The notes: a model not told the origin generated them from the sequence alone. A DNA stretch of 64,000 nucleotides from Streptomyces lydicus (GCF_004125265.1 NZ_RDTE01000003.1:1364001-1428000), one strand, 5' to 3'. Positions 51,510 to 59,858 are shown, counted from the stretch's first letter. Translations and numbers: made by a program.

Positions 51510-52034
51510 ATGCAGTTCGGCCGTACCTATGAAGAGTTCACCGTCGGCGATGTGTACAAGCACTGGCCCGGGAAAACCGTCACCGAATACGACGACCACC
51601 TCTTCTGTCTGCTCACGATGAACCACCACCCGCTGCACATGGACAGCAACTACGCGGAGCAGACCACCGACTTCGGCAAGAACGTCGTCGTCGGCAACTA
51701 CATCTACTCACTGCTGCTGGGCATGTCGGTGCCCGACGTCTCCGGAAAGGCCATCGCCAACCTGGAGATCGAGTCGCTGAAGCACGTGGCGCCGACCTTC
51801 CACGGCGACACGCTCTACGGCGAGACGACGGTGCTCGACAAGACCCCGTCGAAGTCCAAGTCCGACCGCGGCATCGTGTACGTCGAGACCAAGGGCTACA
51901 AGCAGGACGGCACCCTGGTCTGCGTCTTCCGGCGCAAGGTCATGGTCCCCACGGCCACCTACATCAAGGAGCGCGGCGGCGAGCAGCCCGGCCGCCCGGA
52001 GCTGCAGGCCCCGACGGCCAAGAAGGAGAAGTAG
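51510..52034 (+). CDS. MaoC-like hydratase (mesaconyl-CoA hydratase role)
   Basis: A 174-residue single hot-dog domain. MNHHPLHMDSNYAEQTTDFG is the R-hydratase-like catalytic segment with the H/D dyad, then GNYIYSLLLGMSVPD. In the operon it should hydrate mesaconyl-CoA to beta-methylmalyl-CoA. It is much shorter than the about 340-residue Mch of Rhodobacter, which has two hot-dog parts, so it is the actinomycete form. GGAGG precedes ATG 51510. It lies 5 bp after mcl. Confidence 0.88.
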   Translation: MQFGRTYEEFTVGDVYKHWPGKTVTEYDDHLFCLLTMNHHPLHMDSNYAEQTTDFGKNVVVGNYIYSLLLGMSVPDVSGKAIANLEIESLKHVAPTFHGDTLYGETTVLDKTPSKSKSDRGIVYVETKGYKQDGTLVCVFRRKVMVPTATYIKERGGEQPGRPELQAPTAKKEK

Positions 52035-52036
52035 CC

Positions 52037-53242
52037 ATGACCCGTCTCGCGCAGACCGAGGGCCTGACCGACATCCAGCGGGAAATCCTCTCCACCGTCC
52101 GCGGCTTCGTGGACAAGGAGATCATTCCGGTCGCCACCGAGCTGGAGCACCGCGACGAGTACCCGTCGCAGATCGTCGAGGGCCTCAAGGAACTCGGCGT
52201 GTTCGGCCTGATGATTCCCGAGGAGTACGGCGGCCTGGGCGAGTCCCTGCTCACCTACGCGCTGACCGTCGAGGAGATCGCCCGCGGCTGGATGAGCGTC
52301 TCGGGCATCATCAACACCCACTTCATCGTGGCGTACATGCTCAAGCAGCACGGCACGCAGGAGCAGAAGGACTACTTCCTGCCGAAGATGGCGGCCGGTG
52401 AAATCCGTGGCGCCTTCTCGATGTCGGAGCCGGCGCTGGGCTCGGACGTCTCGGCGATTTCGTCCAAGGGCGTGCGGGAGGGCGACGAATACGTCCTCAA
52501 CGGGCAGAAGATGTGGCTCACCAACGGTGGTTCGTCCACGCTCGTCGCGGTGCTGTGCCGGACGGACGAGGGACACCCGGAGGGCACCGCCCCGCACAAG
52601 TCGATGACGACCTTCCTCGTGGAGAAGGAGGCCGGCTTCGGTGAGGTGCGCCCCGGTCTGACCATTCCGGGCAAGATCGACAAGATGGGTTACAAGGGCG
52701 TCGACACCACCGAGCTGATCATGGACGGGCTGCGGATCCCGGCCGATCGGGTGCTCGGCGGCGAGACCGGACGTGGCTTCTATCACATGATGGACGGCGT
52801 CGAGGTCGGCCGGGTCAATGTGGCCGCCCGTGGCTGCGGTGTCGCCCAGCGTGCCTTCGAGCTGGGCGTTTCGTACGCCCAGCAGCGGCACACCTTCGGC
52901 AAGCCGATCGCGCAGCACCAGGCCATCCAGTTCAAACTGGCGGAAATGGCGACAAAGGTCGAAGCGGCGCATGCGATGATGGTGAATGCCGCTCGCAAAA
53001 AGGACTCGGGCCAGCGAAACGACCTCGAAGCGGGCATGGCGAAGTACCTGGCCTCCGAGTACTGCAAGGAGGTAGTGGAAGACGCTTTCCGCATCCACGG
53101 CGGTTACGGCTTCTCCAAGGAGTACGAGATCGAGCGGCTCTACCGCGAGGCTCCGATGCTCCTGATCGGCGAAGGAACCGCCGAGATCCAGAAAATGATC
53201 ATTGGGCGACGGCTACTGGAGGAGTACCGGATCCAGGGGTGA
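52037..53242 (+). CDS. Acyl-CoA dehydrogenase (methylsuccinyl-CoA dehydrogenase role)
   Basis: A 401-residue FAD-dependent acyl-CoA dehydrogenase. It begins TDIQREILSTVRGFVDKEII, has AFSMSEPALGSDVSA (flavin loop), MWLTNGGSS and the C-terminal IGEGTAEIQKMI where the catalytic glutamate lies. In the ethylmalonyl-CoA pathway this position is methylsuccinyl-CoA dehydrogenase. It starts 2 bp after the maoC stop and ends the operon; the small hairpin TTCGTC-CTA-GACGAA at 53261-53275 follows. Confidence 0.92.
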   Translation: MTRLAQTEGLTDIQREILSTVRGFVDKEIIPVATELEHRDEYPSQIVEGLKELGVFGLMIPEEYGGLGESLLTYALTVEEIARGWMSVSGIINTHFIVAYMLKQHGTQEQKDYFLPKMAAGEIRGAFSMSEPALGSDVSAISSKGVREGDEYVLNGQKMWLTNGGSSTLVAVLCRTDEGHPEGTAPHKSMTTFLVEKEAGFGEVRPGLTIPGKIDKMGYKGVDTTELIMDGLRIPADRVLGGETGRGFYHMMDGVEVGRVNVAARGCGVAQRAFELGVSYAQQRHTFGKPIAQHQAIQFKLAEMATKVEAAHAMMVNAARKKDSGQRNDLEAGMAKYLASEYCKEVVEDAFRIHGGYGFSKEYEIERLYREAPMLLIGEGTAEIQKMIIGRRLLEEYRIQG

Positions 53243-53321
53243 ACATCCCATTTGGGCTGCTTCGTCCTAGACGAAGATCACACCCCGTCATCGTTCTTCG
53301 GCCACGGATTGGCTCTGGCTC

Positions 53322-53350
53322 TTGGCCAGTTGCCGCTCGTAACCGATAGC
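53322..53350 (+). promoter_or_regulatory. Probable promoter of psd-pssA
   Basis: TTGGCC (53322-53327) and GATAGC (53345-53350), spaced by 17 bp, resemble a housekeeping sigma-factor -35/-10 pair, 62 bp before psd. This suggests psd-pssA has its own promoter apart from the ccr operon. Confidence 0.4.
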
Positions 53351-53412
53351 ATCCCCGGAAAGCCGCCGTCCCCCGTATCCATACGCGGCATCCTCCGCTA
53401 CGAAGGTCATCC

Positions 53413-54060
53413 ATGCCCCACAGCCAATCCTCTGCACAACGCGGTAGCGTCCGCCTCGCGCGCGGAGCGTCGCCGTGGCTCCTGCCGACCGTTGCCACGG
53501 CAGCGGTCAGCCTCGCCCGGTCCCGCCGGTCGGGTCGCTGGGCCGCCGTTGCCGTGCCCACCACCGCACTGGCGGCGGGCATGCTGTGGTTTTTCCGCGA
53601 CCCCGAGCGGGAGATCGCTCAGGGCCGTGTCATCTCTCCGGCTGACGGCGTGGTGCAGAGCATCATGCCGTGGAAGGACGGGCGCACCCGCGTCGCGATC
53701 TTCATGAGCCCGCTGAACGTCCACGTCAACCGTGCGCCGCTGGCCGGCACGGTGACGTCCGTGGAGCACATCCCCGGCGGGTTCGTCCCGGCGTTCAACA
53801 AGGAGAGCGAGAACAACGAGCGGGTCGTCTGGCACTTCGACACCGAGCTCGGCGACATCGAGATGGTGCAGATCGCCGGCGCGGTGGCCCGCCGCATCGT
53901 TCCTTACGTGCCCCAGGGCACCAAGGTCGAACAGGGTGAGCGGATCGGGCTGATCCGCTTCGGCTCGCGCGTCGACGTCTACCTCCCGGAGGGCGTCGAG
54001 GTGGCGGTCGAGGTCGGCCAGGCGACCACCGCGGGGGTGACTCGTCTTGACCGTGATTGA
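53413..54060 (+). CDS. psd: Phosphatidylserine decarboxylase (short archaeal-type)
   Basis: A 215-residue membrane protein that makes phosphatidylethanolamine from phosphatidylserine. A TM segment lies at about 45-60. RFGSRVDVYLP contains the Gly-Ser self-cleavage site that generates the pyruvoyl cofactor, and FMSPLNVHVNRAPLAG the conserved core. It is the short class that includes actinomycete enzymes. pssA starts within its last codons, so the two are coupled. Confidence 0.94.
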   Translation: MPHSQSSAQRGSVRLARGASPWLLPTVATAAVSLARSRRSGRWAAVAVPTTALAAGMLWFFRDPEREIAQGRVISPADGVVQSIMPWKDGRTRVAIFMSPLNVHVNRAPLAGTVTSVEHIPGGFVPAFNKESENNERVVWHFDTELGDIEMVQIAGAVARRIVPYVPQGTKVEQGERIGLIRFGSRVDVYLPEGVEVAVEVGQATTAGVTRLDRD

Positions 54061-54907
54061 TCCGGAAACACAGGCGGGCTGGGTGCCCGAGGCCGACGAG
54101 GACGAGGACGACATGCCGCTGTCCACGCGGCTGTCGATAGCGGACACCCTCACCCTCGGCAACGCCATCTGTGGCTTCATGGCCGTGTACTTCACCACCA
54201 CCGGCGTGCTGATCCCGCATCTGACGGGCACGGATGACGGCGGGATGGCCCGGCACAGCGCGGCGATGGCCGTGATCCTGATGCTGCTGGCGTCGGTCTT
54301 CGACCTCTTCGACGGAATGGTGGCGCGCAAGCTGCGGGCCTCGGCGATGGGGGCCGAGCTCGACAACCTCTCCGACCTGATCAGCTTCGGCCTGGCGCCC
54401 GCGTACTTCGTCGTGACCTGGGGCATGGTCGCCCAGGACGCGAACCAGCGGGTGTCCGTGGTCGCGGCCGTCGTGGTGCTGCTGGCGGTGGTGCTCCGGC
54501 TTGCGCGGTTCTCCTGCGTGCCGATGCGGGACGGAATGTTCCAGGGCATGCCCGGCCCGTTCGGGGCCCTGACCGTCGTCGCCATCGTGCTCCTGGAGCT
54601 GCCGTTCGTGCCGACGCTGCTGGCGATCTTCGGGGTGGCCTGGCTGATGGTGAGCCGGGTCGAGTACCCCAAGCCGCGGGGGCGGCTCGCGGTGGCGATG
54701 CTCAGCTGGATCGTGCTCAGCATGGGCATGCTCACGGCCTGGGCGCTGGACGCTCCCGGCGGTCAGCTGCTGCTGCAGACCGGCTGCGCCCTGCAGGTGG
54801 TCCTGGGCGCGATGATCCCGCTGTTCGCGACGGCCCGGAGGGTGAACACCTTCCGCGACAACCGCCGTGAGTCGCGGGCCGAGTCCCGCGCCGCACAGCT
54901 CCCCTAG
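54047..54907 (+). CDS. pssA: CDP-diacylglycerol-serine O-phosphatidyltransferase
   Basis: A 286-residue membrane enzyme that supplies phosphatidylserine for Psd. DGMVARKLRASAMGAELDNL followed by SD is the CDP-alcohol phosphotransferase motif (D-G-x2-A-R-x8-G-x3-D-x3-D). About six to eight membrane helices follow. The start may be TTG 54047 or GTG 54053; both overlap psd. A 17-bp-arm terminator follows. Confidence 0.93.
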   Translation: MTVIDPETQAGWVPEADEDEDDMPLSTRLSIADTLTLGNAICGFMAVYFTTTGVLIPHLTGTDDGGMARHSAAMAVILMLLASVFDLFDGMVARKLRASAMGAELDNLSDLISFGLAPAYFVVTWGMVAQDANQRVSVVAAVVVLLAVVLRLARFSCVPMRDGMFQGMPGPFGALTVVAIVLLELPFVPTLLAIFGVAWLMVSRVEYPKPRGRLAVAMLSWIVLSMGMLTAWALDAPGGQLLLQTGCALQVVLGAMIPLFATARRVNTFRDNRRESRAESRAAQLP

Positions 54908-54930
54908 CACCACCCGGACGCACCAAGCGG

Positions 54931-54982
54931 ACAACGCCGCGGGCCCCGAGCGAATTCTTTCGCCCGGGGCCCGCGGCGTTGT
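54931..54982. terminator. Very strong hairpin between convergent pssA and glycerate kinase genes
   Basis: The left arm (54931-54947) and the right arm (54966-54982) are perfect 17-bp inverted copies around an 18-base AT-richer loop. The left arm begins ACAACGCCGCGGG and the right arm ends GCGGCGTTGT. It sits between stops at 54907 and 55039 and could serve both directions. Confidence 0.85.
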
Positions 54983-55038
54983 GGCCCGTGGTGCTGTGGT
55001 GGTGCGGTGGTGCGGCCCGCGGCGGGCCGCACCGTGCC

Positions 55039-56220
55039 TCAGACCAGGAAGTCCCGCGCCAGCTGCTCCGCCGCCCGCTCCAGCAGCGGGCCCGCCTCGG
55101 CCATACAGCGGGCCGGGTCGGGCTCCAGATCCGTCAGGGCGTAGGCCCGCCGGATGCCGGCCGCGCCGAGCGCTTCCTGCGGCAGCTGGAGCCGGCCGCA
55201 GACCGCGACCACGTCCAGGCCGGCCGCACGGGCCGCGGCGGCGACCCCGGCCGGCGCCTTGCCGTGCAGCGTCTGGGTGTCGAGCGAGCCCTCACCGGTG
55301 ATGACGAAAGTGGCCTTCGCCAGCGCCGGGGCGAAGCCCAGGACGTCGAGCATCACGTCGATGCCGGGCCGGAACACCGCGTCCAGGCCGACCAGCGCGC
55401 CGTAGCCGATCCCGCCCGCGGCGCCCGCGCCGGGTGCCAGGGCGGCTTCCGCGGCCTTCGGTCCCACCGCACGCCCCAGCACCTCGGCATAGTGCGCCAG
55501 CGCGGCGTCCAGGGTGGCCACGTCCTGTTCGCTCGCGCCCTTCTGCGGGCCGTAGACCGCCGGGGCGCCCTTGGGGCCCGTGAGCGGGTTGTCGACATCG
55601 CCGGCCAGCACGATGTCGGTCTTCGCCAGCCGGGGGTCCAGCCCCGACAGGTCGGCCGTGGCCAGGTCGCGCAGCGGGCCGCCGCCGGGGGCGACCGGCT
55701 CGCCGTCCGCGTCCAGGAACCGGGCGCCCAGCGCCGCGAGCATGCCGGCGCCGCCGTCGGTCGTGGCGCTGCCGCCGACGCCGAAGACGATCGAGGTCGC
55801 GCCCGCGTCGAGCGCCGCGCGCAGCAGCTCGCCGGTGCCGTATGTGGTCGCCGTCAGGGGTGCGAAGACACCCGCCGGGAGGTGCTGGAGCCCGGATGCC
55901 TCCGCCATTTCCAGCACCGCGGTGCCTCCTCCGGCTACCGCTGGGGATGCCCCCACGCGCAGCGCGAAGGTGGCCGTCACCGGCGCACCGGTCGGGCCGG
56001 TGACCCGTGCCTCGTGGCGGGTGAAGCCGGCCGCGAGCGCCGCCGCGACCGTCCCGTCGCCGCCGTCCGCGACCGGCACGGCCGCCACGTCCAGGCCGGG
56101 AACCACCCGCCGCAGACCGGCCGTGACATGCTCGGCGACCTCGACGGCAGTGAGCGAGCCCTTGAATTTGTCCGCGGCGATCAGCACCCGTGCCGACGAT
56201 GTCCTTGCTGCGTCCGCCAC
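55039..56220 (-). CDS. glxK: Glycerate kinase (GlxK/GarK type)
   Basis: A 393-residue kinase that phosphorylates D-glycerate, linking glyoxylate and glycerate use to glycolysis. ADKFKGSLTAVEVAEHV (the N-terminal K-G-S-L), VADGGDGTV, GVGGSATTDGGAGML, YGPQKGA and TGEGSLDTQTLHGKAP are family motifs. Glyoxylate made by Mcl next door gives a metabolic reason for its place, which is an inference. A PAVAGG insertion from a palindromic element (55921-55954) sits in its first third. GTG 56220 is the start. Confidence 0.93.
   Translation of the reverse strand: MADAARTSSARVLIAADKFKGSLTAVEVAEHVTAGLRRVVPGLDVAAVPVADGGDGTVAAALAAGFTRHEARVTGPTGAPVTATFALRVGASPAVAGGGTAVLEMAEASGLQHLPAGVFAPLTATTYGTGELLRAALDAGATSIVFGVGGSATTDGGAGMLAALGARFLDADGEPVAPGGGPLRDLATADLSGLDPRLAKTDIVLAGDVDNPLTGPKGAPAVYGPQKGASEQDVATLDAALAHYAEVLGRAVGPKAAEAALAPGAGAAGGIGYGALVGLDAVFRPGIDVMLDVLGFAPALAKATFVITGEGSLDTQTLHGKAPAGVAAAARAAGLDVVAVCGRLQLPQEALGAAGIRRAYALTDLEPDPARCMAEAGPLLERAAEQLARDFLV
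55921..55954 (-). repeat. Palindromic coding insertion element, copy 2
   Basis: On the coding (minus) strand this reads GGGGGCATCCCCAGCGGTAG then CCGGAGGAGGCACC, close to copy 1 at 44741-44775 (CAGCGGTAGC is identical, flanked by matching G- and C-runs). In frame it gives ASPAVAGGGT inside the glycerate kinase. Confidence 0.65.
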
Positions 56221-56391
56221 CGTGTTTCCCCTTGCTTTCGTACGGGCAGTCGCGCCGCTGTGACCTTATCCGGCGAGGGGTCCGGCGAACAGGGCACTTC
56301 GGTCCGCGGTGCTGCCGAGCGCCCCCGGGGTGCGCCGCGAAGATCTCCGGGAGCGGCCCGGCACCGGACCCGTTCCGTCTAGGCTCGCGCC

Positions 56392-56904
56392 GTGACCACC
56401 ATGGACTACGCCACCTACCTCGCCGGCCTGCCCCGCGTGCTCGCGGGCGCGGGCGTCCTCTTCCGCGACGCGGAGGGCCGCATTCTGCTCGTGGAGCCCA
56501 ACTACCGCGACACCTGGATCCTGCCGGGCGGCACCGTCGAGTCGGACCACGGTGAGTCGCCCCGGCAGGCCGCCCGCCGTGAGACCGCCGAGGAGATCGG
56601 CCTGGACGTCAAGCCGGGCCCGCTGCTCGCCGTCGACTGGGTGCGCGGCACGGACCGGCCGCCGCTGGTGTTCTACCTCTACGACGGCGGAGTGCTGGAC
56701 GCCGCGCAGCTGTCCGCGATCCGTGTCCAGGAGGACGAGCTGCTGTCCTGGCGCATGGTCCACTGGGACGAGGCCCAGACCCTGGTCAACCGCGGGATGG
56801 CCCTGCGCCTCGGCGCCGCCCTGAAGGCCCTCACGGACGGCGGCGGGCCGGCGGAACTGGAGGACGGCGTGCTGCCTGCCGGGGCTGACGGTACGCCGGG
56901 ATAA
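56392..56904 (+). CDS. NUDIX hydrolase
   Basis: A 170-residue NUDIX protein. WILPGGTVE, then ARRETAEEIGLDV match the catalytic helix; however the stretch between GG and the first helix glutamate is two residues longer than G-x5-E (GGTVESDHGE). The glutamates of REUxEExGU are present. It should cleave a nucleoside diphosphate-type substrate. GTG 56392 is the start; it diverges from the glycerate kinase gene and is followed after 40 bp by the nucleotidyltransferase gene. Confidence 0.85.
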   Translation: MTTMDYATYLAGLPRVLAGAGVLFRDAEGRILLVEPNYRDTWILPGGTVESDHGESPRQAARRETAEEIGLDVKPGPLLAVDWVRGTDRPPLVFYLYDGGVLDAAQLSAIRVQEDELLSWRMVHWDEAQTLVNRGMALRLGAALKALTDGGGPAELEDGVLPAGADGTPG

Positions 56905-56944
56905 AGACGGGCAGCGGCTGTGGTGTCTCCTCTAGCGTGACGGG

Positions 56945-57781
56945 ATGGATGAGATTGCCTCGAAGGTCGCGCAGGTGCCGGGAGTTGTCGGGGTGATGCT
57001 CGGGGGAAGCCGGGCACGGGGCACCCACCGGGCGGACTCCGACTGGGATCTGGGCGTCTACTACCGGGGCGCGCCGGATCTCGCGGCCCTGGAGGCGCTG
57101 GCCGCAGAGGTGACCGGCGGCCCCGTCGAGGTGTACGGACCGGGGGCCTGGGGCGCATGGGTCAACGGCGGGGCCTGGCTGGTGCTGCCCGACGGCAGGC
57201 AGGTGGACTGGATCCTGCGGGATGTCGACCGGGTGCGGCGGGTGTGGGAGGAGTGCCGCGAGGGCCGCTTCGAGATCGGGGTCCAGGCCGGTCACCCCCT
57301 CGGTTTCTGGTCCCCCGCCTACCCGGGCGAGGTGGCGCTGGGCCGGGTGCTCGCCGATACCGACGGGGAGTTGGACCGCCTCCGGCAGGAGACCCGGACC
57401 TATCCCGAGGCCCTGCGCAAGGCCCTGACCCGTGACGGGGTCTGGGACGCGGGGTTCTCGGTGGCGATGGCGGCCAAGTCGTCCGCGGCCCGGGACGTGC
57501 TGTATGCGGCCCTGTGTCTGTCCCGTGCCGTCGGCCACCTCGTCCAGGCGCTGCACGCCCATCACCGCCGCTGGTGTCTCAATGAGAAGGGCGCGCTCGC
57601 GGCGGCCTCGGCGATGCCGGAGACACCGCCCGGCTTCGGTGCCCGGGCCACCGCCCTGCTCGGCGGCATCGGGCACGGGGGAACGGAGTGGAAGCGCTCG
57701 CTGGAAGCGGCGGAGGAGCTGGTGGACGAGGTGCGGGGCGTGGTCGGCGTGGGCGGCGTTGCCGGGGACCGAGGGCCGTAG
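56945..57781 (+). CDS. Nucleotidyltransferase-fold protein
   Basis: A 278-residue protein. GGSRARGTHRADSDWDLGVY is the Pol-beta-type nucleotidyltransferase motif (G-S-x-A-x-G ... D-x-D), with a third carboxylate likely in VDWIL at about residue 90. The C-terminal helical region (120-260) resembles substrate-binding domains of aminoglycoside-type nucleotidyltransferases and DUF4037-like proteins. The substrate is unknown. It lies 40 bp after the NUDIX gene on the same strand. Confidence 0.84.
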   Translation: MDEIASKVAQVPGVVGVMLGGSRARGTHRADSDWDLGVYYRGAPDLAALEALAAEVTGGPVEVYGPGAWGAWVNGGAWLVLPDGRQVDWILRDVDRVRRVWEECREGRFEIGVQAGHPLGFWSPAYPGEVALGRVLADTDGELDRLRQETRTYPEALRKALTRDGVWDAGFSVAMAAKSSAARDVLYAALCLSRAVGHLVQALHAHHRRWCLNEKGALAAASAMPETPPGFGARATALLGGIGHGGTEWKRSLEAAEELVDEVRGVVGVGGVAGDRGP

Positions 57782-57833
57782 GCGCATCCGTGCGCGGCCG
57801 GGCAGTGACGGATCAGCGGACACGGGCACGGGT

Positions 57834-57869
57834 GTGGGCGTGGGCGTGGGCGTGGGCGTGGGCGTGGGC
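57834..57869. repeat. Hexanucleotide microsatellite (GTGGGC)6
   Basis: Six perfect GTGGGC units lie in the 213-bp gap after the nucleotidyltransferase gene. Slippage could change its length; no frame depends on it. Confidence 0.9.
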
Positions 57870-57994
57870 GTGCCGCGGCAACCGGAGGCCGTTGCGCTGC
57901 CTCTTCGAGAGCGGCACGCGACCCGGAGGTGTGGCATGGACCGGGTAGACCTTCTCGCGCCGGCTTCTCGCCGGCCCCGACCCCTGGGAGCAGC

Positions 57995-58171
57995 ATGACC
58001 CTCGCAGTGATGCTCTGTGTTCTCCTTCTGGCCGTCACCTTCCTTGCGTACGTCGTGGCACGACGCCGGTTGGGGACCGGCGTGGCTCTGGCGGTATCCG
58101 CCGGTGTGCTGGCGGCTCAGGCCGGCGGCCTGTGCGTGGTCGCCGACCTCACCCTGGCCAACATGGGCTGA
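57995..58171 (+). CDS. Small hypothetical membrane protein
   Basis: A 58-residue peptide with two hydrophobic helices: TLAVMLCVLLLAVTFLAYVV (2-21), then after ARRRLGT a second at about 28-50. GGGAG lies just upstream of ATG 57995. No family was recognised. It has Streptomyces-like codon use, but its size keeps confidence moderate. Confidence 0.5.
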   Translation: MTLAVMLCVLLLAVTFLAYVVARRRLGTGVALAVSAGVLAAQAGGLCVVADLTLANMG

Positions 58172-58204
58172 CCGCAACTGACTTGAGCTGGTCTGGGCTG
58201 GCCT

Positions 58205-58229
58205 GGGCTGGGCTGGGCTGGGCTGGGCT
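58205..58229. repeat. Pentanucleotide microsatellite (GGGCT)5
   Basis: Five perfect GGGCT units lie just after the small membrane protein gene, plus a nearby isolated unit at about 58194. A 20-bp GGCAGGGGCA-type repeat follows near 58281-58305. Confidence 0.85.
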
Positions 58230-58323
58230 GCGAACTGCGGATCGGGCGGGGGCGCTTCCGGCCGGTCCGGAATTCGCAGAGGCAGGGGCAGTGGCAGGGG
58301 CAAGGTCAGGGGCTTTGGCCGGC

Positions 58324-58758
58324 CTATTCGCCGACGGCTCCGTCCGCCAATTCCCGTGCAACGTCGAGGTGCCCTGCGTGTCGTGCGTACTCCTGCAGCA
58401 GATGGAAGAGGATCCAGATCAGGGTGGGCCGGTCCTCCTCGGCCGGAACGCGTCCGCCGAGGGTGGCTGCCCGGTCCTCAAGCCGTGCCTCGGCGACAAT
58501 GGCACGGGACCGGGCGCACTGTTCCTGGAAGAATTCCTTGACGTCCTCGAAGGATTCCCCGGAGTCCACATGCCACGGTCCGGGCCTCTCGTGGAATTCG
58601 CCCCAGGGATTTTCGACATCCTCACCGCTGAACCCCCATTGCAGCCAGCGCAGTTCCACACAGGCCAGGTGCTTGAGCAGGCCCAGCGGTGTCCAGCCGG
58701 TGGGCAGACGGCTGTTTCTCAGCTCTTCGTCGGACATTCCCCGCAACTTCCGCAGCAC
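58324..58758 (-). CDS. DinB/DUF664-family protein (mycothiol-dependent type), N-terminus frameshifted
   Basis: A 144-residue open part from a GTG at 58758. PTGWTPLGLLKHLACVELRW and IWILFHLLQEYARHAGHLDV are the DinB four-helix metal-binding motifs (histidines). Upstream, the same frame continues as FTSPYELLTGYLDFYRDA before a TGA at 58816-58818, while the normal N-terminus (MVHRTEPTAEP from ATG 58855) is in another frame, one base off near 58813. The full gene would span 58324-58855. It is either a recent frameshift or a base error. Confidence 0.75.
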   Translation of the reverse strand: MLRKLRGMSDEELRNSRLPTGWTPLGLLKHLACVELRWLQWGFSGEDVENPWGEFHERPGPWHVDSGESFEDVKEFFQEQCARSRAIVAEARLEDRAATLGGRVPAEEDRPTLIWILFHLLQEYARHAGHLDVARELADGAVGE

Positions 58759-58892
58759 GGCGTCCCGGTAGAAGTCGAGGTAGCCGGTCAGAAGCTCGTA
58801 CGGGCTGGTGAAGCGTCACCGGAGGTTCTGCCGTGGGCTCGGTTCTGTGCACCATGACGAGGACCTTAGGGCACCGTTTTAGGCTGAGCCCC

Positions 58893-59651
58893 ATGAACTC
58901 AGACCTCGTCCTGCTCGAAAGTGACGGCCCGCTCCGTACCATCCGCCTCAACGCGCCCGAACGCCGCAACGCCCTCGACCTCGACCTCCTCGGTGAACTC
59001 GCGGCCGCCATCGCCACCGTCGCGGCCGACGCGGACGCTCGCGCCCTGATCGTCGCCGGAGCCGGCCCGGCCTTCTGCGCCGGAGCGAACCTGGAGAGCA
59101 TGTTCGGTGACATCACCAGGCCGGTGCACGAACTCCGCGCGCATCTGAAATCGGTCTACGCCTCATTCCTCGGCCTCCGTGAACTCACCATCCCCACGAT
59201 CGCCGCCGTCCAGGGCGCGGCCGTGGGCGCCGGGCTCAACATCGCCCTCGCCTGCGATCTCGTCATCGCCGGTCCGCGCGCCGCTTTCGGACCGACGTTT
59301 GCCGACATCGGCCTGCATCCCGGGGGCGGTTGTTCCTTCCTGCTGACCGAACGCATGGGTCCCGCCCATGCCACCGCGGCCCTGCTGTCGGGCGACATCA
59401 TCAAGGCCGAGGACGCCGTGCAGCGGGGCCTGGCCAATCTGCTGGCCGAGGACCCCGAGGCCAAGGCCGCGGAGTTGGCCGCTCGGTACGCGCAGCGCAG
59501 CAAGAGTCTCAATGCCGACATCAAGCGGTCGGTGCGGATCGCCGCGACGTCCGACTTCTCCACGTCGCTCGACTTCGAGTCGTGGGCGCAGGCGTCATCC
59601 GTGGGCAGCGAGGAATTCGGCCGCTACATGGAGGAATTCCTCAAGCGCTAG
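58893..59651 (+). CDS. Enoyl-CoA hydratase/isomerase-family protein
   Basis: A 252-residue crotonase. It has RNALDLDLLGELAAAI, AGAGPAFCAGANLESM (oxyanion loop), then AVQGAAVGAGLNIALACDLV, the family signature. The residue at the second catalytic position is within GLHPGGGCSFLLTERMG, where the usual E/P-G-G-G motif is H-P-G-G-G, so hydratase activity is not guaranteed. ATG 58893 begins family sequence. It stands alone, 37 bp from the divergent DinB gene ATG at 58855. Confidence 0.88.
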   Translation: MNSDLVLLESDGPLRTIRLNAPERRNALDLDLLGELAAAIATVAADADARALIVAGAGPAFCAGANLESMFGDITRPVHELRAHLKSVYASFLGLRELTIPTIAAVQGAAVGAGLNIALACDLVIAGPRAAFGPTFADIGLHPGGGCSFLLTERMGPAHATAALLSGDIIKAEDAVQRGLANLLAEDPEAKAAELAARYAQRSKSLNADIKRSVRIAATSDFSTSLDFESWAQASSVGSEEFGRYMEEFLKR

Positions 59652-59858
59652 TACCACAACGGTGATTGCCGTGACGGGGTTTCAGCTTTTCGGTTGTGAC
59701 CTCGTCTCTTGTAGTGGGTCACGGTCACCGATCACGGCATCGACGCGCCACCACCCACCACCTGTCCCCCCGCCACACACGACCTCGTAAGTTTGCGGGC
59801 TGAACTGCGAATCCAGCTTGACTGTTCATCCTGGACGCCGAGTCCGCCCTGTGCCGGT

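Noticed and set aside
53407..54735. A long minus-strand frame opposite psd and pssA
   Set aside because: It is antisense to two well-supported enzymes and is low-complexity Ser/Arg/Pro.
59652..59858. A mobile-element end or terminator with TGCCGTGA/TCACGGCA inverted repeats
   Set aside because: The 8-bp arms are 47 bp apart and there is no transposase or target duplication in view.
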